Positions 32,555 to 43,965 of a stretch of DNA of 64,000 bases are shown in pieces; the first letter of the stretch is position 1; the number at the start of each line of letters is the position of its first letter. The stretch spans positions 5,826,001 through 5,890,000 of the forward strand of contig JAUCBN010000024.1 of NCBI GenBank assembly GCA_035048815.1. The letters are read 5' to 3'. The translations under genes and the position numbers were made by a program. The DNA is from Abelmoschus esculentus (taxonomy: Eukaryota > Streptophyta > Magnoliopsida > Malvales > Malvaceae). The notes below the pieces were generated by a model. The model had not been told where the DNA came from, made no database searches, and saw nothing but the letters and a program-made list of their open reading frames with translations.

Positions 32555-33150
32555 AAATATTGTAGGCGTTTATGTTCTCATCACTAAAGAAATGAGCATA
32601 AGATTCAGAATTTGGCGCGGTTACATGCATTGGATAAAGAGGACCATATGATGCTTGGGGGATGGATATGACTGACCATGAGCATACATTATTGGTTGAT
32701 ACAGAGCCCCAAAATTCCCATTTTCACGTTGTTGGTTCATCATCATGACCATGTACTATTGTTGTTATGATGATAACGACGATGATGATCATAAGGATTT
32801 GCTGGTCTAATCCCTTGGTAGTATCCCCCACCAAACCCATTCATTGTTGCACCAGCAACAAGTGACAGTCCTTGCATTGTAGAAATTTTTTTCATTTGGT
32901 TTATTGGATAGATTCACATTCGGCCTATTTGACCTATATTATAGCCCATCTAGCCCATATTTTTCTTACTACCATCTCCTTTGCCCTAACACCAACGTCA
33001 TTGAAATTCACCCTCTTTAGCTTTATTGTTAGTATACTTATCAACACTATTACGGCCTCTGTTCTCCTTATAAGCACCCTTAATTTGACCATCCATTCAT
33101 TTCTATCCCTTTTGTTTGGATTTTTCATGTTTGGTGGTTTATTCGTTGCT
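32555..33150 (-). pseudogene. HIPP-type (heavy-metal-associated isoprenylated protein) pseudogene, 3-prime part
   Basis: In broken minus-strand frames one reads MQGLSLVAGATMNGFGGGYY, then MMMNQQRENGNFGALYQPIMYAHG, then VTAPNSESYAHFFSDEN. This order, a QGL(P) and Gly-rich stretch, MMMNQQR, a QPMMYAR-like box and a terminal FSDEN followed by an isoprenylation box, is what I know from the C-terminal half of plant HIPPs. Here FSDEN is followed by INAYNI, so the CaaX cysteine is lost. The N-terminal HMA metal-binding domain is not seen. Upstream (to about 33,150) Gly/Met/Lys-rich traces such as NMG, MGYNIGQIGRM continue with stops. It could be a processed copy or a fragment carried by a transposon. 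Confidence 0.6.
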
Positions 33151-33174
33151 TTGGGTTAAGGCTAAATATGAAGG

Positions 33175-34498
33175 CGTTTTAGTAGTATTTCGGGAAATAT
33201 GATTGAATGCATATGAGATTTGAGACTTTAATTCCATAGTGAAGCATGATGTAGTGACACATGATGTCTAAATGCTTTGATTTACAGCATGATACTTTTA
33301 AGAACATGAAACTTAACGAGCATGACTTGAAAAGGGATTTAAACTAGCATTTCTATTGGGCTGTATTGAGTTGAGTGTTACATTGAGTATCCATCACTAA
33401 GCATGTAGTTTACGCTCCTTTATTTATCATTCAATGCATAATAGTTGTTGTTGAGGTTTCATACCTTATCGGCAAAAGAAATACGAGCACACTTACTCAA
33501 GGTTAATTTCAAGCATATCACTTTTACATTAGTAGCAAGTTGGCAATAGGTAGTGTCCAATTTGAGGAACTTGTAATGGTTTAGCATTGTAAAAGACCAT
33601 TGGTTGATTTTGGATTTTGACATTACTTTGCTTGTCATGGATTGATATATGGATTGTGGGTGTGATTTGTTTTAGGTGAAGAATGTATGTTTTCTTAGGA
33701 AGACTTTGTAGACGTTACTATCAACTAGGTGGATAGCATCCAGTGTATCTGTTATGAAGTATGATAATGTTACTTAGGTGCTTATGCCTTTAGAATTTGA
33801 GTTAGAAGCCATAAAGTCATCAAAGGTTATCAAAATGCAAAATTTGGACAGTCTATATTAGAACAATATCATTGGGTTTCGGTATACAGACAAAATCGTA
33901 AAGAAAATCTAGGAAATGTAAGCCTGGTATCAAATTCATAAGAATTCGTTTCGCTACAATAGTTGAAACTCAATTAGGTGTATCAAAACGTATGATAAGG
34001 GATTTTGATACCGATTTTTGAAATTTCAAAACGTATCAAAATGAGGCCATGGTCATTTCGATACGCGGGCTTACTACGCAGGCTACCGGGCGAGAATGAG
34101 ACTAGGTATCGATACACTTGATAGCGTGCCGAAACCCCTTCATTCTACCAATTAGATGAGATATAGACTTAATCTCGAGCTTGAACTTAACAGAAAAACG
34201 TGTAATAAACTTAATTGAATATTATTAATATTAATTTTACTTTTGTTCCTGAATTTATAAAAATTTATAATTTGGTTCTTTTTAATCGGACCTTCAAATT
34301 AAGACTCGTTTCAATTTCATTTTTGTTACAACTAGACAAATTCGATGGATGTTCATGTAGGAATTAAATGAAGCATTTAGAGAGGATAAAAATGAAAAAA
34401 TAGGATTATTTATCGGGGTGAGTTTTCGGATTAGCATCAGTATTCCCCGTGTAACTTATTCGAGTCAAGTTTCGTCTAGATCGTGTTGAGGAGGTTAC
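33175..34498 (+). mobile_element. diverged gypsy LTR remnant (element C family)
   Basis: The end is clear: TTATTTATCGGGGTGAG, GTATTCCCCGTGTAACTTATTCGAG and a final GAGGTTACA match the last 100 bases of the C LTRs. Further upstream, CATCACTAAGCATGTAGTTTACGC near 33,390 corresponds to the CACTAAGCTTATGCTTACCC block. The left limit is approximate. Confidence 0.55.
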
Positions 34499-35175
34499 AC
34501 CATCAACCTTAATGGTCATATTGTGCCTACTAGTACAACTATTAGGCGTACTGGTATGAGATTCATGAAATTAACTATATCACCGAACCTGACTTAGGCG
34601 TATCAATACGCTTGGGGAATATCGATACGGTCAATGAAATATGTTAAGATCTAAAATAAAATGAAGTTTAATAGTTTTGCATTTTAACCTCTAATAATTC
34701 TATATTAAAATTGGAAGGGTAAAATGAGATAAAATTTTACACGGGACTTATGTTAAGGTTTAATTTTTGATTGTTAAATAAAATTTTGAATAATGACTTA
34801 AAATTTATAGAATTTACAGTTTAGTCTCTAATGTTTAAAAAGTTTGAAATTGGTCTTATTTTCAGTAAAGCCTCTAGTTGGACAATTTCTAGGTCCACCA
34901 CGATAGTAACAAACCATAATAATATAGAATCCCCATCGAACCATAAAATCATTATATTGAATCACCAAAAAATCTATCAATAGTACTTTCGATTTAGTTC
35001 CCAACCACACCTGAAATTAATATAAATTCTTTTAAATGTTCACACTATATAGTATTAAATTTCTAAAATTTTATTTTGAAACGAAAATTATTTAATTATG
35101 TAATATTATAGTTACATATATCACAAAATTGCCTCGAATTGTTAATTTGCTTAAACTAAAAAATCTTAATTGGAC
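34499..35175. other. no gene seen
   Basis: AT-rich sequence. It shares with the adjoining LTR remnant several copies of a GTATCGATAC-like palindrome (near 34,107, 34,590 and 34,620), so it may be old element sequence. Nothing coding is supported. Confidence 0.4.
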
Positions 35176-37329
35176 TACTAAAAGAAATTGATAATATTAT
35201 AATAAAATTATTTATTACTAAAAATTTTAAATTTGTCATGATATATTTATTTTAACAATTTTTATGTGTTACCTTGTTTGTTCGAACAACCCCATCATGT
35301 AAAGTATATTGCGACAAAAATATGTTTGTTACCATTTTATATCATTTATTATAACAATAAAACTTTGTTATTACTATTATCTTATCCTCACAAAATATTT
35401 ATTACAAAAAAATAATTATTTTCTCACGAGGAGTAGTTTTATCACAATTAATTTGTATTTCAACATATAATATATAATAGTTTTATGAAAAAATATATAC
35501 TTTGACAAAAATTAATTTCTCATTTATATTATTTCCTTAGTAAATATAACTTAAAGAGAGAAAAAAAATGGAATAAAACTTTTTTTTCACAAAAATTAAA
35601 GTTTTTTCACAATTAACTTACATTATAACACCAAATAAAAATAGTTTTATGATAAAAATACATATTATAAAAATATTTATTTTTTCACTAATTTTATTTT
35701 ATCACTAAAAGTTTCTTATAAGAAAAAATATTTTTCATAAATTGTTATTGTGGCTAAATAACTATTAGTCATAAATTGTTTTTATGCTAAATTTATTTTT
35801 GTCTAAAATAATATTTGTCATAAATTGTTTTTTTACCAAAATAATCATAAGCTATTTCTTTTTGACCAAAATAATATTTTTCATAAATAATTTAGTGATA
35901 AATTTATTTTTGTGACTAAATAGTTTGTTACAATTTGTTATTATGAAAGATATTAATTGTCATAATTATTTTTTAACTATAAATCAATATTTATTATAAA
36001 ATATAATTTTTATTAAATAAATATTTCATAATTTATTATGAATCTATTTGGTTAAAAATAACTTACCTTGACTATTCAAGGATTCAATTGGCATTGTCTC
36101 ACTTGGCATATTTTGTAAGTTGGATTGTATTGAACTTTGGAAAAACAACATGTTAATATTTTGATCGTGAACGTAACATTCTCTAAACATATCAAATTAT
36201 AACAAATAAATGCTATAAAACACTATAAATTAATAAATGAAAAATAATACAAATAAATGTTGATTATATATGTATTTAAGTGTTCATATCTCTATATTTT
36301 AACAAAGAAATTTATTATTAAATTGGAACAAATATAAAGTATCGAACAAGAAAAGAAACATCTAAAATAATGAATAAACCTCAATCAAATATATGTAATC
36401 ATCGGCTCTAATAAATTGAAAATACACACTCAAACTAATTAAAATATTACCTTGATTGTTTATCAACTCATTATGTTTATTAGATTTTGATTGTTTTTGT
36501 CGATTAGAATCAACCAGAGTTGATGAAAAATTCTCACTCTTTTGTTCTTATACATGATTTCCTAAAAAAATAAAAAAATTAAATTATAAACCACGAAATA
36601 TAGATCATAATATACTAGATGAGATGAAATATAAAAGAAAATCTTACAGTTTTGTTTTTCCTCTCCAAGATGATGCTGAGATAATGACTTAAACGATTAA
36701 ATAAAATTATAATTAGGGTTTGACATAAAATCATGTTTATAGGAGAAAAATAAAATAAAATTTACCGAATTTCCCTCCCAAATCTAATATTTTCCATAAT
36801 ATTAAGAGATAAACTTTATTAATATAAAAACAATTCTCTCTCTAAAAAAAGGAAACTTTATTTTTTATTTTAAATAAAATTTCATTTCAATAATATTATT
36901 AATAAAATTAATAACAATAATAATAATTATTTTTAAATATTTAACAATAATAATTTATTAATATTATTATAAATAAGAATTAAAATATGCTTTATTAAGA
37001 AGTATTTTTGGATTTTTATTAAAAATTAATAATTAAAATAAGCTTTGTTAATAATAATTTAAGTATTTTACTAGGTATCTTAAAAAGGTAAAAAAAATTC
37101 AATATATATTATTAATCACCAAAAGCACGAGAAATATTAATATCGAATATGAAAATCCAGTCTTTTATTAAAGGTAAAAAATATCTCAATATATATTCTT
37201 TCTTTACCAAAGTTGTTTTTTGACTTTTTGATTTATTTTTTTAAAAATCTCTAAAATAAATAACTAAAAACATGATTTAACATAATTTTAAAAACTATAA
37301 CTTATAATTACAATATATTTTATAAATAT

Positions 37330-38990
37330 TTATGATAATATATTTTGTCACGATAAAATAATAACTAAAAAATAATTTAACATAAAAATTTTAAATCTTA
37401 TTATTTATTATGATAATTTTTTTATATAAAAATAAGTATAACATATAGTTACAAAATTTATCATTATATGATTTTTTAGCACAAAAAAAAATTGTGAGAA
37501 TAAATTTTATCACTATAATAAAATATATAACTAAAAAAATAACCTGTCACAAGAATCTTGAATATTATTATTTGTTGTGATAATTTTTTAAAAAAATGTG
37601 CATAACTTATAATTACAAAAGTTATCACTATATGGTTTTTTTGAGTCAAAAATTCGAGGGAAATATTTTATAACAATAAATTTTAGCCATAAAGATAATT
37701 TTAACCCTTAACATTTATAATTGTTATCGTTTTAGCCTTTATTCTTTGGGGGGGTTAAATTTAGCCCCTGACCTATATCTTTTTGACAAATAACTTATTT
37801 TCTAACTATCATGATAACTGGACCTTTAAAAATCTAACAATGATGATATGTCATATGTATATGATAATATATTTTAAATAACATGACATCTAACCTATCA
37901 AATACATACATATATATATGAATTATAATTTTATTTCAATATAAAATATAAAACAATTAAAATTCAAGTAAAATATTAAAAATTAATTGATTCTAAAATA
38001 AAATGCTACTAAACATTCTCAACCCTAATTACAATAGAATCAAAATCCTATCTTAAAAAATTAATTTCAAACTGTGTTCATATTTTTTTAAGATAAGACT
38101 TTGATTCTATCGTAATTAGGGTTTGGAACGTTTAGTAGCCTTTTATTTTAGAATCAATTAATTTTTAATATTTTACTTGAATTTTAATTGTTTTATATTT
38201 TATATTGAAATAAAATTATATTTCATATATATATGTATTTGATAGGTTAGATGCCATGTCATTTAAAATATATTATCATATGCATATGACATGTCATCAT
38301 CGTTAAATTTTTAACGGTTCAGTTATCACGATAGTTAAAAAAAAGCTATTTGTCAAAAATATATAGGTTAAGGGCTAAATTTATCCCCAAAAGAATAAGG
38401 GCCAAAACGATAAAAATTATAAACGTTAAGGGTTAAAATTATATTTATGCCTAAATTTTATTATTATAATTAAAATCTATAACTACAAACAAAATTTATC
38501 AAAAAAAAAAAGGAATTTCATTATCTATAGTAATTTTTTTATAACAACAACTATAACTTATAGTTACAAATCATGTCGCTATATTATTTTTTACGTCAAA
38601 AAAGAAAAAAAATATGACAATAAATTTTGTTAATATATCTCAAATATATAAATACAAACATAATTTATCATAAAAAAGTTATTTTAATTATTTATTATGA
38701 TAATTTTTTTATAATAATATATATATATAATGTATAGTTACAAATTTTATCATTATATATCTGTTTTTGGCGCCAAATAAAAATGAAGGAAAACATTTAT
38801 GATAGACAATGATAATAAAATATTTGGATAATTTATCACAAAAAAGTTATTTTAATTATTTGTTGTGATAATTTTTTTGTAATAATATATATAATGTATA
38901 ATTACAAAAAATTTTATTATATATCTTTTTTGGCGTCTAATAAATGGAGAAAAACATTTATGACAAACAATGATAACAAAATATATTTTA
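37330..38990. repeat. tandem repeats of about 180 bp, interrupted by a hairpin element
   Basis: Diverged copies begin near 37,330, 37,505, 38,461, 38,650 and 38,830. Each has a run of the kind TTATTTGTTGTGATAATTTTTT, then TATAGTTACAAA, then a TTTTTNGCGYCAAA or TTTTTAGCAC block. The last two copies are closest. The array is split at 37,684 by a fold-back element, and the sequence on both sides joins up when that element is removed. Confidence 0.55.
37684..38453. mobile_element. 770-bp fold-back element (MITE) with arms of about 360 bp
   Basis: The left arm (37,684-38,055) and the right arm (38,085-38,453) are near-perfect inverted copies. The outer termini are TAGCCATAAAGATAATTTTA and TAGGCATAAATATAATTTTA, and the loop is about 30 bases. 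The element sits between two copies of AAATTT (37,678-37,683 and 38,454-38,459) inside a tandem repeat that is continuous without it, which makes AAATTT a credible target duplication. No coding capacity. Confidence 0.75.
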
Positions 38991-39331
38991 TCACCATATA
39001 TTATAAAAATTTATTAATTGTGTCAAAATATTACGATGGATTTAAATTTTTTACAATTATATATATTCCTAATTTAAAGTGGCGCTTATTTATTTTGTCA
39101 CGATAAAAATACTAATAATGACAAAAATAATTTTGTCAAAATTAAATTTACCCTAATAATAAAAGTTTCTTGTAGTATTGATCTCAAATCAATTAGAAGC
39201 GCAAGACCAATTCGTGATTGGTATAAACGGATACCTTGATTTGTAGCCAATGGTTTTGGAGCAAATTCCCAACCAAAATCATTTGACCTGCGCATCCCAA
39301 GTTGGTGATGCTAAAAATAATCATATCCATA

Positions 39332-39338
39332 ATATAAA
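39332..39338 (+). promoter_or_regulatory. TATA box of pectin methylesterase gene
   Basis: ATATAAA, about 160 bases before the ATG at 39,495, would place transcription start near 39,365 and give a leader of about 130 bases. The assignment rests on position and sequence only. Confidence 0.45.
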
Positions 39339-39494
39339 AGCGGGTGTATCACGGACATGGAATCATGTTCTTATAACTGAGAATATCTGAAACCCACACT
39401 TCGAAGGGTTTTCCGTTACCTTCGAAGGAGTTGGCAATAATAAATTTGCTGCCACTCCAATAATATTGTTTTTTAATAAAGTTATATTCAGACA

Positions 39495-42059
39495 ATGGCC
39501 GGCCCTGAGGATGATCAGGGGAATAAGAGGATCGCGATCATCGCGGTCTCTTCTTGCCTCTTGGTGGCTATGGTGGTCGCGGTGACAGTTGGAGTCGGCG
39601 TTAACGAGGAGAATCTCCCAGACAATTCGACCACGAATGCGAATAAAAATGCTCAGATCTCTTCTTCGAAGAAGGCAATCGAACTGATTTGCGAACCAAC
39701 AAAGTTCAAGGACACATGCGAAGAACAACTCACGGAAGAGGCTGGAAATAAGACGGACGTTAAAGACCTGGTCCGAGCGGCTTTTAAGGCGACGATGAAG
39801 AATGTGAATCAGGTTTTGGACAAGTCTACGACTCTGAGGGAGCTTGAGCAAGATGAAGGGACGAAAAGTGCCTTGGATGCATGCAAAATTCTATTGAATT
39901 ATACAGTACATGAACTTGAGAAGTCGTTTGATCTGGTGGAGAAGCTGGATGTCACAAACGTTAAGAAACTGTTGGCTGATTTGAAGATCTGGTTGAGTGC
40001 TACAATCGCTAACCAACAAGCTTGTTTAGATGGCTTTGATAAAACGAAATCCAAATCGCATGCAGCCGAGAAAATGAAGAAGTTCATGAATATCACGATG
40101 CAACTCAGTAGGAATGGCCTTGCGATCGCATGTGAGTTAGAAGACCAGCTTAAGCAGCTGGAGGATGCGGGGCTATTTGCTCGTCGTCGACTACTTCAAG
40201 ATGAAGATAAACTCCCGGTTCTTGGCCATTCTGATTGGACTTCGTTCAGAGAAAAGAATGAAGGATGGAACCGTCGTCGACTACTTCAAGATGAAGATAA
40301 ACTCCCGGTTCTCGGCCATTCTGATTGGACTTCATTCAGAGAAAAGAATGAAGGATGGAACCGTCGTCGACTACTTCAAGATGAAGATAAACTCCCGGTT
40401 CTCGGCCATTCTGATTGGACTTCATTTAGAGAAAAGAATGAAGGATGGAACCGTCGTCGGCTACTCCAAGATGAGGATAAACTCCCAGTTCTTGGCCATT
40501 CTGATTGGACTTCATTTAGAGAAAAGAATGAAGGATGGAATCGTCGTCGGCTACTCCAGGATGAGGATAAACTCCCAGTTCTCGGTCATTCTAATTGGAC
40601 TTCATTTAGAGAAAAGAATGAAGGATGGAATCGTCGTCGGCTACTCCAAGATGAGGATAAACTCCCAGTTCTCGGTCATTCTGATTGGACTTCATTTAGA
40701 GAAAAGAATGAAGGATGGAATCGTCGTCAGCTACTCCAAGATGAGGATAAGCTCCCAGTTCTCGGTCATTCTGATTGGACTTCATTTAGAGAAAAGAATG
40801 AAGGATGGAATCGCCGCAGGCTACTTGAAGACATTCAGATGGATATGCCTGAAGGAGCTCGGAGACTGTTGTTAGCTGATTTGCAGCCCGATCTTGTTGT
40901 GGCCCAGGACGGTAGTGGAGACTGCAAAACCCTAAATGAAGCCAAAGAAAAAATCGCTCGCAGATCCACCAAGCCTTTTGTGGTATACGTCAAGGAAGGA
41001 GTTTACGCCGAGAATGTGGAATTTACTTCCGACATGACGCATGTAGTACTGGTTGGAGATGGTAAAGAGAAAACAAAAATCACTGGAAATATCAGCACCG
41101 GTCCGGATGGAAACCCCACCACCTACTTTACTGCTACATTCGGTAATTATCTATGCAATTGAAATGCATATTATTAACCCATTCGGATTCGGTAATTAAT
41201 TATAGAATCGGGTAAATTTATATATTGCGGTGTAGGTGTTGACGGGGACAACTTCGTTGCCAAAAACATTGCATTTGAGAACACAGCTGGGCCATTGAAA
41301 GCGCAGGCGGTGGCGGTAAGAGTACAGTCGGAAGATTCAGTGTTCTTCAATTGCTCCATAGATGGTTACCAAGATACACTCTACGCTTTCACCAAACGAC
41401 AATTCTATCGGGACTGCACCATCTCCGGAACAATCGATTTCATATTCGGCGATGCATCCGCCATTTTCCAGAACTGCACATTCCTCGTCCGGAAGCCACA
41501 AAACGGACAGCAAAACGTTATCACTGCATCAAAAAGGAGCGACGATAAAGAACCAACGGCGATTGTGATCCATGGCGGCCAAATCCTTCCAGCTCCAGAG
41601 CTTGTTCCGGTGAAGGGCCAATTCCCAGTATACCTTGGTCGTCCATGGGGGGCTCTATCTACAGCAGTTATAATGGAAACTTACATCGACGATATGGTGC
41701 ACCCAGATGGGTGGACAAGCTGGGAATCCAGTTCGGGAACTCAAACTTGCACATACCTTGAATTCAACAACCGTGGAGCTGGTGCTTCCACAGATAGGCG
41801 TGTAAAATGGCCTGGAGTTAAGATGCTAACGGAGGAGGAGGCTTCTAAATACCTTCCACCCAAGTTCTTCGCCATCGGTGACACCTGGATCAAGGAAACC
41901 GGTGTTCCCTACAGCGCAACCTTTGAGCTAGAGGGTATCCAAGAAGCCAAAGGAGAACAGATTGTACTGGAGTTGGTGACACAGGAAAACGAAAATGAAA
42001 GGGAAATGCAACAAAAGCGGGAAGAGGAACTGGAAAAGGAAAAGGAAAGGGAGAAGTAG
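39495..42059 (+). CDS. pectinesterase/pectinesterase inhibitor (pro-PME) with RRLL repeat array
   Basis: It removes methyl groups from cell-wall homogalacturonan. Two exons: 39,495-41,142 and 41,236-42,059. The 93-bp GT-AG intron splits a Gly codon and the join is in frame, giving 823 residues. Residues 13-36 form a membrane/signal-anchor segment. Residues 59-220 are the inhibitor-like pro-domain with four family cysteines (66, 75, 130, 177). Residues 230-439 are seven 30-residue repeats, each opening with RRRLLQ (RRQLLQ in the last), followed by RRRLLED and GARRLLL. The pectinesterase domain starts near 466 (QDGSGDCKT), with Q573, Q595 and D596 (GYQDTLY), D617 (GTIDFIFG) and R685 (YLGRPW), the catalytic set of the family. 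The C-terminus adds an unusual Glu/Lys-rich tail from about 775. RRLL is the known subtilase processing site between pro-domain and enzyme; repetition of it is unusual. The TAG stop may be secondary (see findings). Confidence 0.93.
40182..40811 (+). repeat. seven tandem 90-bp coding repeats
   Basis: Exact 90-bp units start at 40,182, 40,272, 40,362, 40,452, 40,542, 40,632 and 40,722, in frame. Units 1-3 and 4-7 form two sequence subgroups (for example CTTCAAGATGAAG against CTCCAAGATGAGG), which suggests two rounds of expansion. Most differences between units are synonymous. Because the unit length is a multiple of three, the second frame is also open through the array, which creates a spurious 236-residue frame. 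Confidence 0.95.
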
Positions 42060-42140
42060 AAACAGAAAGCCAAAGTGAGCAAGAAGAACAATAAGAATAA
42101 GACTAAACCCCAGCAAAAGGCAAAAAAGAAGGAAGCTTAA
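42060..42140 (+). other. in-frame extension after the PME stop codon
   Basis: Directly after the TAG at 42,057-42,059 the same frame stays open for 26 codons to a TAA. It encodes a strongly basic Lys/Gln/Asn tail (KQKAKVSKKNNKNKTKPQQK and on). It reads as the natural continuation of the acidic/basic tail before the stop, so TAG may have arisen from CAG or AAG, or be read through. Confidence 0.55.
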
Positions 42141-42218
42141 TTTCCTTATCTATAAATATTAAATTGATTGTTAATTACAAGTGCAGCAAAGGTTTCAGTT
42201 CCCATTTTGGTTTTAGAA

Positions 42219-42229
42219 AATAAAATAAA
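42219..42229 (+). terminator. polyadenylation signals of PME gene
   Basis: Two overlapping AATAAA hexamers (42,219-42,224 and 42,224-42,229) lie 80-160 bases after the two possible stop codons. Confidence 0.5.
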
Positions 42230-42371
42230 TGATTTGGTATATGGTAGATAAAAAACACTCATTCGTTTCTTTCTTTTGATTCTTCTATTGTAGTATAAAT
42301 AATTCAACGCATTCTTTCCCTTTAACTCTACCAATTCACCCATATTTTAAAATAGACCTTATATTTATAAT

Positions 42372-42807
42372 AGGTAAATTACTCTAGTGATCATTCAATT
42401 AATTGTGAATATTTATTTTAGTCACTCAATTAATAAACTTATTATAAATTAGGTCACCCAATTTATGAAATTAACCTATTTTAATCACTGTCATTAAAAT
42501 TCAAACGAAGGACTGACGGAGTGATGATGTGTACATTAACAAAAAATTAAAAATTATACGTTAAGTCCTTATTATTTATTTATTAAATCAATAAGAACTT
42601 AATGATTTAACAGATAAATAATAGGAACTTAATGTATAATTTTTTAATTTTTGTTAACTTACACATCATCATTCCGTTTAAATTTTAATGATAGTGACTA
42701 AAATATGTCAATTTCATATGTTGAGTGACCTGAATGATGAGTCTGTTAATTGGGTAGCCAAAATAAATATCGTCAATTAGTTGGGTGATCACTGAAATAG
42801 TTTGCCC
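42372..42807. mobile_element. 436-bp fold-back MITE
   Basis: The termini AGGTAAATTACTCTAGTGATCA and, inverted, GGGCAAACTATTTCAGTGATCA pair, and internal arms (CGTTAAGTCCTTATTATTTAT with its inverse) show the whole element folds back. It is flanked by the perfect 8-bp repeat TTTATAAT (42,364-42,371 and 42,808-42,815), a length typical of hAT-type insertions. Confidence 0.75.
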
Positions 42808-43029
42808 TTTATAATATTTGAATTCGATCCTTAAAGCATTAAGTAGATCCGATTATGAAACAGAGTCCATATATAGGCGTATAATTATAAATCTTTATAT
42901 TTACATGAGTAATAATTATGACTTAATGGGATAAAATTTGTGAATTAAAATATAATAAAAATTATAAATATATATATTTTAAGTTGGGTCTTTGTAGGTT
43001 GTTGCATGACTATTCGTTAAAAGGTACAT

Positions 43030-43570
43030 TGGTGTGGAGTACCTCAGCTAAGCTATATCACAACAATTAGGGGATGACCTTGCTTTGGTTGGGAGCTTTC
43101 AAGGGGATATAAAGCTAAGCTGGTCTGGAAGGAACTAAGGTATAGACAGCCCAAGGTTCCATGGCACAAAGTTGTTTGGGGGCTCCTTCTATGTCTAGGT
43201 TCTCATCCATCTCATAACAAGTAATTTTGGATAAGCTGTAAACAAAAATCGAATGATACGTTAGAAATATTATGAAGACTCGTAATGTTTGTTATGTGAT
43301 ATTGATTGTGAAACTCAAAATCATTTATTCAGAGACCGTAGTTATTCAAGAAACCTTTAGATATTAGTTTTATAAGGATGTGAATTGCAATTACCGTACG
43401 AAAGTTGGTTGAAAGTGCTTGCCTAGATTCAGGTAGCTGGTAAGGAAAAGTTCTTGTGAGATGTGACCGTGAGACTGATCAGGAATGGATTCAATTACTA
43501 CTTGTGACAAGAACGTAACAGTCGATTGTATGAAAATAGATCAAGATCGTAACCGATAGTTTTGCTCTTA
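43030..43570 (+). pseudogene. LINE (non-LTR retrotransposon) 3-prime relic
   Basis: Frames broken by shifts contain KLVWKELRYRQPKVPWHKVV with VWGLLLCLGSHPS, then CLLCDIDCETQNHLFRDRSY, then QERNSRLYENRSRS. These match in order the zinc-binding domain found at the C-terminal end of plant LINE reverse transcriptases (zf-RVT: a VPWxKxVW box, a CxxC...ETxxHLF box and a W-x-ERN-x-R-x-(F/H) box). The reverse transcriptase itself is not present. The fragment has several stops. Confidence 0.65.
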
Positions 43571-43965
43571 TTAAATATAATGTGAAATAAAATTTTTTGA
43601 GTTATAATAGGATTAACTACCAAAATAATTTTATAGCTAAAATTAAAATATTTGCGAGTAGAGACTGATGTAGGACTGCTTTTATAGGTTATACATAGTT
43701 ATTTTATAAATTTTTATATTTTTTATAAGGTCGTTTGGATGAATAAAATCTTATTTATTCAAAAAAATAAACGTATACCTTCTTCCGTTATTTGACTTTA
43801 TATTAAAATACATAAAATGTTAGAAATGTGAATATGAAATTCAAGATTAATGTAAGTACAATATATATAGAGAGAGATGTAAAATGCAAATAAAAAAATA
43901 TTAAAACAATAATCTAGATCCACAACAATTCATCAGATCTATAATAAAAATTAAACAAATCTCAC

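Larger units (their letters stand above)
35176..39177. mobile_element. CACTA-like AT-rich DNA transposon (tentative)
   Basis: The left end reads TACTAAAAGAAATT and the right end, on the opposite strand, TACTACAAGAAACT, 12 of 14 identical. These resemble the CACTACAAGAAA terminus of plant CACTA elements with the first base changed. Both subterminal zones are full of short AT-rich repeats, as in CACTA elements. On the minus strand near 36,150-36,060 an exon-like stretch ends in a GTAAG donor, which may be a relic of a transposase gene. The 3-bp target duplication expected of CACTA elements is not visible (GAC against TTG), so the call is uncertain. Confidence 0.4.

Noticed and set aside
39363..39851. 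162-residue minus-strand open frame over the PME start
   Set aside because: Shadow of the coding exon; no domain and it crosses the promoter.
40165..40875. 236-residue open frame overlapping the PME repeat array in the second frame
   Set aside because: It exists only because a 90-bp repeat has no stop in that frame; it has no start context or domain, and the codon-level pattern fits the PME frame.
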